Part shown: one piece after another, positions 8,233 to 16,652 of the stretch
Layout of the letters: each line of letters opens with the position of its first letter
Numbering within the stretch: the first letter of the stretch is position 1
From: Acidobacteriaceae bacterium TAA 166
GTDB lineage: Bacteria > Acidobacteriota > Terriglobia > Terriglobales > Acidobacteriaceae
Assembly (NCBI GenBank): GCA_000421065.1
Contig: ATWD01000002.1
Coordinates: 620,001-684,000, forward strand
DNA length: 64,000 nucleotides
Direction of reading: 5' to 3'
The notes under the pieces: model-generated
Seen by the model: only the letters and a program-made list of their open reading frames with translations
Database searches by the model: none
What the model was told of the DNA's origin: nothing
Position numbers and translations under genes: made by a program

Positions 8233-8416
8233 AGGCTGGATCATCCTCCTTTCCCGTGTAACGCAAACATACGCCCATCCCCGTTCAGGAATCAAGTCGA
8301 CCACGGGCGCGCATACATCTCCTCTGCTCCACAACCGCATCGCATCTTCAACAAATAAAATGCGAGGCGCATCCAGCCTCCGTACTCACCTTGGCGCAAG
8401 AAAGGCTCTCCCGAGA

Positions 8417-8638
8417 ATGAAACCCGCAACCATCATTGGAATCCTCCTCGTCTTCGTAGGCATCATCGGCTTCTCCATCGGCGGATTCAGCTTCACCCAC
8501 CAGCACAAGGATGTTGACGCCGGTCCCATCCAGATCTCCCATGACAAGAAAGAGACCGTGCCCTTCTCCCCCATCCTCAGCACCATCGCTCTCGTGGCGG
8601 GAGCCGGTCTGGTCGCCGTCGGAGTCAGGTCCCGCTAA
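8417..8638 (+). CDS. Small two-helix membrane protein
   Basis: A 73-residue protein with two hydrophobic segments: residues 4-25 (ATIIGILLVFVGIIGFSIGG) and about 50-70 (LSTIALVAGAGLVAVGV). They are separated by a polar loop with SFTHQHKDVD. The shape is like DUF3185-type small membrane proteins, but I cannot assign a family firmly. The ATG at 8417 is chosen because the membrane segment follows directly; the upstream ATG at 8360 adds a non-conserved basic stretch. The TAA stop abuts repeat R4. Confidence 0.6.
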   Translation: MKPATIIGILLVFVGIIGFSIGGFSFTHQHKDVDAGPIQISHDKKETVPFSPILSTIALVAGAGLVAVGVRSR

Positions 8639-8857
8639 TGGCCTGCCGGCCGGGCCCACTGCGGTCGGCCACCCCACAAACGAAGACCTGTTTGTGGGGA
8701 CCCCGGTACGGGCGCCCACTTCGTGGGGTGTATACCGCCGTTGGCATGGGCCTCCCTTTGGTCGGCGCTAGAATTTTTGCAAGCGACCAACGGGAGCCTC
8801 ACGCCGAAGGCCCACTACGCGTCACCAAGTGACCGCCGCCCGCGCGGGCGGCGCACA
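8638..8857. repeat. Nested-palindrome element R4 (full form with extra hairpin)
   Basis: Begins ATGGCCTGCCGGCCGGGCCC directly at the TAA of the upstream gene. It contains an extra module at 8672-8699, a 10-bp perfect hairpin CCCCACAAAC/GTTTGTGGGG. The central core ends in GCGACCAACGGGAG and the right arm ends CCGCCGCCCGCG. Confidence 0.8.
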
Positions 8858-8892
8858 TCTTTTAAAATATCGATTCCGTTAACTCCAGAGCC

Positions 8893-8906
8893 TTAGCTAT
8901 AGTTAA
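8893..8906. promoter_or_regulatory. Candidate metalloregulator operator
   Basis: TTAGCTATAGTTAA is a near-perfect 14-bp palindrome (12 of 14 positions symmetric) centred about 37 bp before the start of the DtxR/MntR-like gene. Its position suggests autoregulation; this is inferred from symmetry and location only. Confidence 0.4.
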
Positions 8907-8935
8907 TCCAGATTCTTTACACAGAAAAGGTCTGG

Positions 8936-9598
8936 ATGCGAGATTCCATCACTGTATCGAAGGAAGACTACCTCAAGGCGATCCTCGAGGCTGAGTCCGA
9001 GGGCCAGCACGTCATCTCCGCCACCCTCGCCCACTGGCTCTCCGTCTCTCCTCCCGCCGTCACCATGGCCCTCCGCCGCCTCAAACGCGACGGATACGTT
9101 CTGGTCAAGACCGACGGCGCCATCCAGCTCTCCGCCAAAGGCAAGGAGACCGCCTACAAGACCGCCCTCCGCCACCACCTCATCGAGCGCATGCTCTCCG
9201 AGATCTTCGGCATGGAGTGGTACCAGATTCACGACGAAGCCGAACGCCTCGAGCACGCCGTCTCCCCCGCCTTCGAGGCCAAGCTCATCGAAAAGCTCGG
9301 TGAGCGCGGGACCTGTCCCCACGGCAACTCCGTCCTTCCCGAGAGCCCCGCAAAGCGAAAGAAGCGCGGCCTCCTCCCCCTCTCCGACGCCGCCGAAGAC
9401 CGCCACTACATCGTCGCCAGCCTCTACGAGCGCGACCCCAAGCTCCTGCTCTTCCTCCACAAACTCGGCATCGGGCCGCAATCGCCCGTCCGCATCGCCG
9501 AGAAGAACTACGACCAGACCCTCTCCATAGAGACCGCAAAGGGCTCCTTCACGCTCGGAAAGCCCGCTGCTGAAAAGGTCTGGGTTCGCCCGAGGTAA
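8936..9598 (+). CDS. DtxR/MntR-family metal-dependent transcriptional regulator
   Basis: A 220-residue metalloregulator. Residues 5-65 form the winged helix (SKEDYLKAILEA...SPPAVTMALRRLKRDGYV). A dimerisation and metal-binding region follows, with HHLIERML, HDEAERLEHAVS and CPHGN, the residues that coordinate the metal in this family. A C-terminal SH3/FeoA-like domain starts near residue 150. The ATG at 8936 has AAAAGG 5 bases upstream. The next gene is mntH, so manganese is the likely signal, with repression of the transporter when the metal is plentiful. Iron is the alternative, as the family covers both. Confidence 0.9.
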   Translation: MRDSITVSKEDYLKAILEAESEGQHVISATLAHWLSVSPPAVTMALRRLKRDGYVLVKTDGAIQLSAKGKETAYKTALRHHLIERMLSEIFGMEWYQIHDEAERLEHAVSPAFEAKLIEKLGERGTCPHGNSVLPESPAKRKKRGLLPLSDAAEDRHYIVASLYERDPKLLLFLHKLGIGPQSPVRIAEKNYDQTLSIETAKGSFTLGKPAAEKVWVRPR

Positions 9599-9607
9599 TC
9601 GAAAGTT

Positions 9608-9619
9608 ATAAAATTTTAT
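9608..9619. promoter_or_regulatory. AT palindrome before mntH
   Basis: ATAAAATTTTAT is a perfect 12-bp palindrome 46 bp before the mntH start, in the 66-bp gap after the regulator gene. It may be an operator or part of the promoter. A GTTAAC lies close by at 9628. Confidence 0.35.
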
Positions 9620-9664
9620 TAATCACGGTTAACACTCCGTGGCATACTCAGATTCAAGAGCACA

Positions 9665-10993
9665 GTGGAGACCCAATCCATCCCGATTGAAGAGACCCGG
9701 CGCACGCACTCGCTTCCCGGAGCGCACTCGACCGTCAGCGTCTCGGACTCTCACCTGCTCTGGCGCCGCGCCCTCGCCTTCATCGGGCCCGGCTTCATGG
9801 TCGCCGTCGGATACATGGACCCTGGCAACTGGGCCACCGACCTCGCCGCCGGATCGAAGTACGGATACACCCTCCTCTTCGTCATCATGGCCTCGAACCT
9901 CATGGCCATCCTGCTCCAGCACCTTGCGCTCAAGCTCGGCGTCGCCTCCGAGCGCGACCTCGCCCAGGCCTGCCGCGACCACTACAGCCGCCCCGTCAAC
10001 ATCTCGCTCTGGATCTTCGCCGAGATCGCCATCGCCGCCTGCGACCTCGCCGAAGTCATCGGCTCCGCCATCGCCCTTCAGCTCCTCTTCGGCATCCCGC
10101 TCATCGCCGGAGTCATCATCACCAGCCTCGACGTCTTCCTCATCCTCCTGCTCGAGCATCGCGGCTTCCGCTATCTCGAAGCCTTCGTCATGGTGCTGAT
10201 CGGAACCATCGCGGTCCTCTTCGGCATCGAGATTCTCCTCTCGCGGCCCGAGTTCGCCCCCATCCTGCACAACCTCTTCATCCCCTCGCGCAGCATCGTC
10301 GCCAACCCCGAGATGCTGTACATCGCCATCAGCATCCTCGGCGCCACCGTCATGCCGCACAACCTCTACCTGCACTCCTCCATCGTGCAGACGCGCAACT
10401 ACCCCCGCACCCCCGCCGGAAAGCGCGAAGCCATCCGCCTCGCCGGCTTCGACTCCGCCGCCGCCCTCATGCTGGCGCTCTTCATCAACGCGGCCATCCT
10501 CATCGTGGCCGCCGCCGTCTTCCACCGCTCCGGACACACCGAGGTCGCCGAGATCGGCGACGCCTACAAGCTTCTGAGTCCGCTCCTCGGCTTCACAGGA
10601 GCCAGCATGATGTTTGCCCTCGCCCTGCTCGCCTCCGGCCAGAACTCCACCATCACCGGAACCCTCGCCGGACAAATCGTCATGGAAGGCTTCCTCAACC
10701 TCCGCCTCCCCGCCTGGCAGCGACGCCTCATCACCCGCCTCATCGCCATCGTCCCCACCGTCATCGTCACCGCTCTCTATGGAAGCTCCGGAACCGCGCG
10801 CCTGCTCGTCTTCAGCCAGGTCGTCCTTAGCATGCAGCTCAGTTTCGCCGTCTTCCCGCTCGTGCAGTTCACCAGCAACCGCGCCTTCATGGGCTCCTTC
10901 GTCAACCGAGCCTGGACCCGCATCCTCAGCTGGATCGTCGCCGTCCTCATCGCTGGTCTCAACACCTGGCTCTTAGTTCAGGTCTTTCGCTAA
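9665..10993 (+). CDS. mntH: Nramp-family divalent metal (Mn2+) transporter
   Basis: Proton-coupled importer of Mn2+ (and possibly Fe2+) in the inner membrane. The 442-residue protein has about 11 membrane segments. The metal-binding motif DPGN is in helix 1 (residues 52-55, MDPGNWATD) and the MPHN motif in helix 6 (near residue 230, MPHNLYLHSS). The GTG at 9665 is the probable start, giving a 30-residue cytoplasmic tail. It sits directly after the DtxR/MntR-like regulator and before an OprB-type porin, which together look like a manganese acquisition module. Confidence 0.94.
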   Translation: METQSIPIEETRRTHSLPGAHSTVSVSDSHLLWRRALAFIGPGFMVAVGYMDPGNWATDLAAGSKYGYTLLFVIMASNLMAILLQHLALKLGVASERDLAQACRDHYSRPVNISLWIFAEIAIAACDLAEVIGSAIALQLLFGIPLIAGVIITSLDVFLILLLEHRGFRYLEAFVMVLIGTIAVLFGIEILLSRPEFAPILHNLFIPSRSIVANPEMLYIAISILGATVMPHNLYLHSSIVQTRNYPRTPAGKREAIRLAGFDSAAALMLALFINAAILIVAAAVFHRSGHTEVAEIGDAYKLLSPLLGFTGASMMFALALLASGQNSTITGTLAGQIVMEGFLNLRLPAWQRRLITRLIAIVPTVIVTALYGSSGTARLLVFSQVVLSMQLSFAVFPLVQFTSNRAFMGSFVNRAWTRILSWIVAVLIAGLNTWLLVQVFR

Positions 10994-11081
10994 AGCCGCC
11001 ACCGCTCCTCCTCAAGTTCCGCCCAGCTTCAGATAATTTGCACTCTATTTACCTATCCACAGGAAGATAACTACATCCCTC

Positions 11082-12500
11082 ATGTGCTCTTTATCGATTG
11101 CCCGCAGACTCCTCTGCCTCGCGCTTCTACTTCTCCCCTTAGCCTCCGTCGGGCAACAGGCCAGCACCGAGCCCCTTCCCGACGCTCCCGACGCCACCCC
11201 GACCACCCTCTTCCCCCACTCCGAGACCGCGCCCTACTACATTGCCGGACAGGCCAATATCATCTTCCAGGCCCACGGCCCCTTCCACTCCCCCTACGAC
11301 GGTGCTAACAGCCTTCAAGGCCGCGGCGAGTACAAGACCTCCCTCGTCGGAACCCTCTTCCTCGGCCTCGAGCTCCATCACAGCCACCGCTACGCCACCG
11401 AGGCCATCGTCGACTTCGAGTCAGCCGGCGGCCGCGGCATCAGCCAGGCCCTCGGCCTCGCCGGCTTCACCAACCTCGACGTAGTCCGCAATCCAAATCT
11501 CGGTTCCAAGCCCTATCTCGCCCGCGTCCAGATCCACCAGGTCCTCGGCCTCACCGGCAAGCTCGAAGACACCCCACGCACCTCCAACTCCCTCGCCACC
11601 CAGCTCCCCGAGCGCCGCCTCGAGCTACACTTCGGCAAGATGAGCCTTCCCGACTACCTCGACATCAACTCCATCGGCTCCGACAGCCACCTCCAGTTCC
11701 TCAACTGGACCGTCGACAACGACGGCGCCTGGGACTACGCCGCCGACACCCGCGGCTACACCTACGCCGGCGTGCTCGAATACCACGATCGCTCCTGGAG
11801 CGCCCGCTATGCCCTCGCCGCCATGCCCACCGTCGCCAACGGCATCGACCTCGACTGGGCCTTCAGCCGCGCCTCCGGGCAGAACTTCGAGTTCGAGCTC
11901 CGCCGCAACCTCCTCGGCCATCTCGTCTCCCGCGAGCGCAAAGGAACCGTGCGCGTCCTCAGCTTCGTCAACCACGCCCACATGGGCCTCTACCGCGACG
12001 CCGTCAACGCCTTCCTCTCCGGGCAGGACGCCAAGCCCGACGTCAATGCCCACGCCAAATTCAGCTCCGTCAAATACGGCTTCGGCCTCAATGCCGAGCA
12101 GGAGATCACCCCCAGCCTCCGTCTTTTCCTCCGCACCGGATGGAACGAGGGCCAGCACCAGTCCTTCGCCTACACCGAGGTCGACCAGACCGTAGCTTTC
12201 GGCGGCGACTACTCCGGCGGCAACTGGAACCGCCCCAACGACAAGATCGGCCTCGCCTTCGTCTCGAACGCCATCAAACGCGACCACCAGAACTATCTCC
12301 GCTATGGCGGCCTCGGCTTCCTCCTCGGCGACGGAAATCTCAACTACGCCCGCGAAGACATCCTCGAGACCTACTACAACTTGCACGCCTGGCGCGGCAT
12401 CTTCTACGCCCTCAACCTCCAGTTCATAGACCATCCCGGCTATAACAAAGACCGCGGCCCAGTCCTGGTCGAAGCCGTCCGCATGCACGTCGACTTTTAA
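11082..12500 (+). CDS. OprB-type outer membrane porin
   Basis: A 472-residue outer membrane beta-barrel with a signal peptide (cleavage near SVGQQ, about residue 24). It resembles the carbohydrate-selective porin OprB family: an N-terminal PYYIAGQANIIFQ strand, then alternating amphipathic strands to a terminal strand ending in VDF with C-terminal Phe. An AGGAAG lies 15 bases before the ATG, so the start could be a little downstream. It follows mntH by 88 bp. Porins of this type beside mntH may let Mn2+ through the outer membrane, by analogy with the dedicated Mn channel MnoP of Bradyrhizobium. Sugar passage remains possible. Confidence 0.8.
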   Translation: MCSLSIARRLLCLALLLLPLASVGQQASTEPLPDAPDATPTTLFPHSETAPYYIAGQANIIFQAHGPFHSPYDGANSLQGRGEYKTSLVGTLFLGLELHHSHRYATEAIVDFESAGGRGISQALGLAGFTNLDVVRNPNLGSKPYLARVQIHQVLGLTGKLEDTPRTSNSLATQLPERRLELHFGKMSLPDYLDINSIGSDSHLQFLNWTVDNDGAWDYAADTRGYTYAGVLEYHDRSWSARYALAAMPTVANGIDLDWAFSRASGQNFEFELRRNLLGHLVSRERKGTVRVLSFVNHAHMGLYRDAVNAFLSGQDAKPDVNAHAKFSSVKYGFGLNAEQEITPSLRLFLRTGWNEGQHQSFAYTEVDQTVAFGGDYSGGNWNRPNDKIGLAFVSNAIKRDHQNYLRYGGLGFLLGDGNLNYAREDILETYYNLHAWRGIFYALNLQFIDHPGYNKDRGPVLVEAVRMHVDF

Positions 12501-12505
12501 CACCC

Positions 12506-12570
12506 CGACGAAAGCTAACTTCTTTCCGACAGAGGCTAACTTCCTTTCAACGAAAGCTAACTCCTGGCTT
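12506..12570. repeat. Three tandem 21-22 bp direct repeats
   Basis: Three successive units share ACGAAAGCTAACTTC-like sequence (12506-12526, 12527-12548, 12549-12570), just after the porin stop. Role unknown. Confidence 0.6.
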
Positions 12571-12596
12571 CCAAGCTCTCCGTCAACTTTTGACGT

Positions 12597-12650
12597 GTCA
12601 TCCTGAACGAGTGTAGCGAGTCGAAGAACCTACTGTTCTTTGCAGAATCC
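12597..12650. repeat. Dispersed TGTCATCCTGA repeat
   Basis: TGTCATCCTGAACGAGTGTAGCGAGTCGAAGAACC belongs to a repeat common in environmental bacterial genomes. A related copy lies inside uvrA at about 26631. Here it sits in a 537-bp repeat-filled gap with no gene (12501-13037). Confidence 0.6.
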
Positions 12651-12750
12651 CAACCCACATCCCTCAAAGTCCAATCGCTTCGCCACGCTCAAATCCATCC
12701 GTAACCAAGAACCGGATGCCCCATCTTCGCAACAGTTTCATCGTCGCTAA

Positions 12751-12777
12751 GGTGAGCATTCGAACGAAGCTCGTACC
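12751..12777. repeat. Family 3 repeat copy a
   Basis: GCATTCGAACGAAGCTCGTACCG, a degenerate copy of the element whose core is TTCGAGC-GAA-GCTCGAA. Just upstream, CCCATCTTCGCAAC at about 12719 matches, inverted, the flank of copy b at 14 kb. Confidence 0.5.
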
Positions 12778-12840
12778 GTCTCGATAAGGGCACGGCTTCA
12801 GCCGCTGAGGGATGTCTTTTCCTTATGGAAGGTAGAAGGA

Positions 12841-13021
12841 CAGGCGCTGCCCCGGCAGGCAGGCTCGCTGGGAACCCCGGTGCGCGGTCACTTCGTGACG
12901 TGTATATCCCCTTCGGGTCGAGGCTCCCTTTGGTCGCTTGAAAAAAATCTCGCGCCGACCAGCGGAAGGCCCACGGCGCAGTCTCACTCGCCGTCGGCGA
13001 AGGGCACCCGCCCGGCAGCGC
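12841..13021. repeat. Nested-palindrome element R5 (full form)
   Basis: Starts CAGGCGCTGCCCCGGCAGG and ends GCCCGGCAGCGCC. It holds the GGTCACTTCGTGACG mini-hairpin and a core with CCTTTGGTCGCTTG facing GCCGACCAGCGG. It lies directly before the prepilin peptidase start, the only copy placed on the 5' side of a gene without an adjoining stop codon. Confidence 0.7.
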
Positions 13022-13037
13022 CCGTATACTTTTCCCT

Positions 13038-13985
13038 GTGAACGTCCGTCTCCTCTATGAAGCAGCTGGCTTCCTCCTCGGCCTCCTCTTCGGCAGCTTT
13101 CTCAACGTCTGCATCGTCCGCCTTCCGCGCAGCCGCTCCATCGTTCGTCCCGCCTCGCACTGTCCTCAGTGCAATGCTCCCATCCGCTGGCACGACAACA
13201 TCCCCCTCCTCAGCTGGCTCCTCCTCCGCGGCCGCTGCCGCGACTGCAACCAGCCCATCCCCTGGCGCTATCCCGCCGTCGAGCTCGCCACCGCCCTCTG
13301 GTTCGCCCTCCTGGCCAGCCGTCTCTACACCGTCCTCCACTTCTACTTCTTCAGCTCCGCCCCCGGAACCCCCTCCTCCTACGCTCCCTTCGCCATCCTC
13401 AACATCCTCGCCGTCCTCCTCCTCGGCTTCCTCCTCCTCGGTCTCATGGTCATGGACTGGCAGACCGGCCTCCTGCCTGACGCCTTCACCCTCACCGGCA
13501 TCGCCCTCGGCCTCGTCCTCATCTGCTCGCAGGCCATCTTCCTCGGTCCCGCCGAAGGCCAGGTCCTGCTCCCCCCCAATAGCATCCACCTCACCAGCGT
13601 CGGCGCCGCCACCGACCCCGGCAACGTCTTCCTCACCGGCCCGGAGGCTCTCATCGGAGGCCGTATCCTCGCCATCCTCGGCGCCGCCCTCATCCTGGGT
13701 CTCATCCGCTGGGGCTACCGCGCCCTCCGCCACCGCCAGGGCATGGGACTCGGCGACGTCAAGATGCTCGCCATGATCGCCGCCCTCCTCGGCTTCTGGC
13801 CCGCCATCGTTTCCCTATTCTTCGGAGCCATGGCCGCCACCCTCTACGCCGTCGTCCTCGTCGCCCGCGGCCGAGCCTCCTCCGGCTCCAGGCTCCCCTT
13901 CGGAAGTTTCCTGGCCCTCGGCGGTCTCCTCGCCGCCCAGTTCGGCGACCGCATCATCGACGCCTACTCTCAACTCCTGCACTAA
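13038..13985 (+). CDS. pilD: Prepilin peptidase (type IV, A24 family)
   Basis: Inner-membrane aspartic peptidase that cleaves and N-methylates type IV pilin and pseudopilin precursors. The 315-residue protein has the N-terminal domain with the zinc tetrad C42-x2-C45 and C67-x2-C70, then about seven membrane segments. The two catalytic aspartates are in VMDWQTGLLPD (near 140) and the GLGDVKM motif (near 240). It is slightly longer than usual because of an extra periplasmic loop (about residues 170-205). GTG at 13038 starts the conserved part. No pilus genes adjoin it. Confidence 0.93.
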   Translation: MNVRLLYEAAGFLLGLLFGSFLNVCIVRLPRSRSIVRPASHCPQCNAPIRWHDNIPLLSWLLLRGRCRDCNQPIPWRYPAVELATALWFALLASRLYTVLHFYFFSSAPGTPSSYAPFAILNILAVLLLGFLLLGLMVMDWQTGLLPDAFTLTGIALGLVLICSQAIFLGPAEGQVLLPPNSIHLTSVGAATDPGNVFLTGPEALIGGRILAILGAALILGLIRWGYRALRHRQGMGLGDVKMLAMIAALLGFWPAIVSLFFGAMAATLYAVVLVARGRASSGSRLPFGSFLALGGLLAAQFGDRIIDAYSQLLH

Positions 13986-14059
13986 GCGAACAGCCGCTGC
14001 CGCGCGGGCCATCACCTCTCCCCACAATCAATCCAGTTTCGGTCTGAAGACGTTGCGAA

Positions 14060-14087
14060 GATGGGCATTCGAGCGAAGCTCGAACCG
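14060..14087. repeat. Family 3 repeat copy b
   Basis: GATGGGCATTCGAGCGAAGC followed by TCGAACCG, with a perfect 7-bp hairpin TTCGAGC-GAA-GCTCGAA. It lies between the prepilin peptidase gene and holB. Other copies are at 12751 and 31323. Confidence 0.6.
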
Positions 14088-14160
14088 CTTTCCTCATCCA
14101 TGACCACGAAAACCCGCATGCCCTAAAATGAACGGAAGCCTCGAAGAAAGGAGCAGGTCC

Positions 14161-15336
14161 ATGGCCATCGTCCCATCCCAACTTCTCACCCCTCCCACCG
14201 ACTTCAACTCCTTCCTCGGTAACACCGCCGCCATCGAGCAGCTCCGCACCGCCATTGCCCAGGGCCGCCTCCCTCATTCCCTCATCCTCTCCGGCCCCGC
14301 CGGCGCCGGAAAATACACCCTCGCCCTCATGCTCGCCATGGCCGTCGAGTGCGAGCGCCAGCCCCGCGAGCTCCGCTCCTACAGCGTCGCCACCGGCTCC
14401 GAGGGCCAGTCCCTCGCCGGCTTCTGCGGCGTCTGCCGCAACTGCACCCGCATCGCCACCGCCTTCAACCTCAACGAAGAGGTCGACAAAGCCGTAGCCG
14501 CCCGCGAAGAGCTCCGCGAGGTCGACAAAAAAGAGACCCGCGTCCTCATCCAGCCCCACCCCGACGTCCTCGTTATCCCACCCGACCCGCCACAGCTGCT
14601 CATCAAACTCGGCCAGGTCCGCTCCATCATCCAGAGCGCCCACTACCTCCCCGCCGAGGCTCCGCGCAAGATCTTCATCCTCACCGCGTCGTCCTTCATG
14701 AAGGAGGCGGCCAATTCCCTGCTCAAGATTCTCGAGGAGCCGCCCGCCACCGTCCACATCCTCATCCTCTCCGAGAACCCCGGCGAGCTCCTCCCCACCA
14801 TCCGCTCCCGCTGCGCAACAGTGCGGCTTGGAGCATTGCCTGTGGAAGAGATCGAGATGCTCCTCAGCGACCGCCGCCACGACGTCCCGCCCAAGCAGCG
14901 CACACTCATCGCCCGCCTCGCCCAGGGAGCCGCGGGCCGGGCTCTCGGCTTCGACCTCGCCACCTACACCTCCGCCCGCGCCGACGCCATGCTCCTGCTC
15001 CACCAGGCGACGCAGGAGCCCGACCACACCGCGCTCTTCAAGATGACCGAGACCTACCGCGCCGGCGCCGAGGGCCAACAGAAGGCCGCCGACCTGCTCC
15101 GCACCTTCACGCTGCTCCTCGAAGATCTCCTGCTCATCCAGTCGGGAACTCCGGAGCTGGTCCGCAACACCGACCTCCGCCCCGAGCTCGAGCGCATCGC
15201 CCACGCCGTCACCTTCCAGTGGATCGAGCAGACCTCCCGCTCGCTCGATCAGGTCTGGAGCGGAATGCGCCGCAACCTCCTGCGCAATCTCTCGCTCGAC
15301 GCCTTCGCCGGAACCCTGGCCACCACTGCCCGTTAG
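14161..15336 (+). CDS. holB: DNA polymerase III subunit delta prime
   Basis: AAA+ subunit of the clamp loader that opens the sliding clamp onto DNA. The 391-residue protein has a P-loop, GPAGAGK (residues 45-51), a zinc module with C64, C89, C92 and C95 (CGVCRNC) enlarged by an insert of about 35 residues, and the EAPRKIFILTASSFMKEAANSLLKILEEPP segment typical of delta prime/gamma. AAAGGAG lies 7 bases before the ATG at 14161, which fixes the start; an upstream in-frame ATG at 14128 is unlikely. The arginine-finger region is NPGELLPTIRSRC. Confidence 0.93.
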   Translation: MAIVPSQLLTPPTDFNSFLGNTAAIEQLRTAIAQGRLPHSLILSGPAGAGKYTLALMLAMAVECERQPRELRSYSVATGSEGQSLAGFCGVCRNCTRIATAFNLNEEVDKAVAAREELREVDKKETRVLIQPHPDVLVIPPDPPQLLIKLGQVRSIIQSAHYLPAEAPRKIFILTASSFMKEAANSLLKILEEPPATVHILILSENPGELLPTIRSRCATVRLGALPVEEIEMLLSDRRHDVPPKQRTLIARLAQGAAGRALGFDLATYTSARADAMLLLHQATQEPDHTALFKMTETYRAGAEGQQKAADLLRTFTLLLEDLLLIQSGTPELVRNTDLRPELERIAHAVTFQWIEQTSRSLDQVWSGMRRNLLRNLSLDAFAGTLATTAR

Positions 15337-15344
15337 GTAAAAGA

Positions 15345-15571
15345 CAAGCGCTGCCGTGCGGGCGCCCTACGCGGGCGGCGGTCACTTCGTGACGTGTATG
15401 TCGCCTTCGGCATGGCCTCCCGTTGGTCGGCACAAACATTCATATCAAGCGACCAACGGGAGCCGACACCCCGAAGGGAATACACACCCCACGAAGTGGG
15501 CGCCTCCCGGGGTCCCCGGCGAACTTGTTCGCTGGGGTGGCCTAGCGTAGCGAGCCGGGCCGGCAGGCCAT
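15345..15571. repeat. Nested-palindrome element R6 (full form with extra hairpin)
   Basis: Begins AAGCGCTGCCGTGCGGGCG 9 bp after the holB stop and ends GGGCCGGCAGGCCAT. The core is a perfect 13-bp stem, CTCCCGTTGGTCG/CGACCAACGGGAG, around a 20-nt loop. The extra hairpin at 15514-15537 keeps the fold of the one in R4 with a different sequence (CCCCGGCGAAC/GTTCGCTGGGG). Confidence 0.82.
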
Positions 15572-15593
15572 CCAATCTTTGCAGAACACCCGA

Positions 15594-16601
15594 TCACTTG
15601 TCCCGAGCCGCCTTCCCGAGCCGGTCCCGGATCGCCTCCCCGATCCCACCCATCTCCGGCACCGGACAAACAATCACCTCAGCCCCAACCTCATCCAGCT
15701 CCCGCAGCCCGGCAAACAATCTGCTCGCAAGCTCTTCTCCATCTCCCCAAACACCCCACCGATAGACAAACGCCGCTCCGGCACTCACCCACCCCTCCGG
15801 CAGCATCACCCCCACCTTCGCCCCTCCCCCCGCAACTGCATCCGCCAACTCACCCTGTCCCACCAGCACCAACCTGGCCCGGGGAGCATAGTGCCGAATC
15901 CCCACCCCGGGCGAGGGCAAGCTCGCCGGGGCTCCAGCCCGCTCCACCGGCTGAAACATCGAAACCATCCCCACCCCAAGCACCTCTTCCAAAGCCTCCA
16001 CCGACACCCCACCAGGCCGATACAGCATCCAGCCCGCACCCTCCTCCGCAGGCCCAATCACCGTCGACTCCACCCCCACCAGTGTCGGCCCTCCATCCAG
16101 GACCGCATCGATCCGACCATCCAGATCCTCCAGTACATGCGCGGCCGTCGTCGGACTCGTCCTTCCAAACCGGTTCGCGCTGGGAGCCGCCACTGGCCCC
16201 CCCGCCGCCCGGATCAGCTCCAGCGCCAGCTCATGCCGCGGCATCCGCACTCCCACCAACGGCCTGTCTGCCGTCACCGCATCCGGTACCTCCGGCTTAC
16301 GCGGCAACAAAAGCGTCAGCGGCCCTGGCCAGAATGCGGCCATCAGCCTCTCCGCATCTTGAAAGACCTCCGCCACCCGGTCCACCATCCCCCGGTCGAA
16401 CACATGCGCAATCACGGGGTCCCACGCCGGCCTCTGCTTGGCCTCAAAGATTCTTGCAACTGCGCTCGCATCAAGAGCATTCGCTCCCAACCCATAAACC
16501 GTCTCGGTCGGAAACGCCACTGTGCCACCGCCGCGCAGAATCTCTGCGGCCCGCGCAATCCCGCCCCACCCCTCTAAACGCTCCGTTTTTCCACCGGACA
16601 T
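15594..16601 (-). CDS. tsaC: L-threonylcarbamoyladenylate synthase (Sua5 type)
   Basis: Makes threonylcarbamoyl-AMP from threonine, bicarbonate and ATP for the t6A37 modification of tRNAs reading ANN codons. The 335-residue protein has the YrdC/TsaC fold (VAFPTETVYGLGANA, KQRPAWDPVIAHV, PLVGVRMP, APSANRFGRTSPT). It also has the C-terminal Sua5 extension, beginning about residue 230 with PGVGIRHYAPRARL, so it is the long Sua5 form. The ATG at 16601 has GGAG just upstream; an ATG three codons earlier is possible. It diverges from the CYTH gene with a 51-bp gap. Confidence 0.94.
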   Translation of the reverse strand: MSGGKTERLEGWGGIARAAEILRGGGTVAFPTETVYGLGANALDASAVARIFEAKQRPAWDPVIAHVFDRGMVDRVAEVFQDAERLMAAFWPGPLTLLLPRKPEVPDAVTADRPLVGVRMPRHELALELIRAAGGPVAAPSANRFGRTSPTTAAHVLEDLDGRIDAVLDGGPTLVGVESTVIGPAEEGAGWMLYRPGGVSVEALEEVLGVGMVSMFQPVERAGAPASLPSPGVGIRHYAPRARLVLVGQGELADAVAGGGAKVGVMLPEGWVSAGAAFVYRWGVWGDGEELASRLFAGLRELDEVGAEVIVCPVPEMGGIGEAIRDRLGKAARDK

Positions 16602-16652
16602 AATCTCCATCCTATCGCCGCCGACACTCCCGTATCGCCGTATACTCACCCC

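Noticed and set aside
8234..8253. Remnant of an rRNA operon
   Set aside because: Only about 20 bases match the 16S 3' end; sequence on either side shows no rRNA similarity, so an extended Shine-Dalgarno or a chance match is more likely than an rrn fragment.
8071..8260. TPP riboswitch upstream of thiG
   Set aside because: The conserved CTGAGA and ACCTGATCTGGATAATGCC-like blocks were looked for and are absent.
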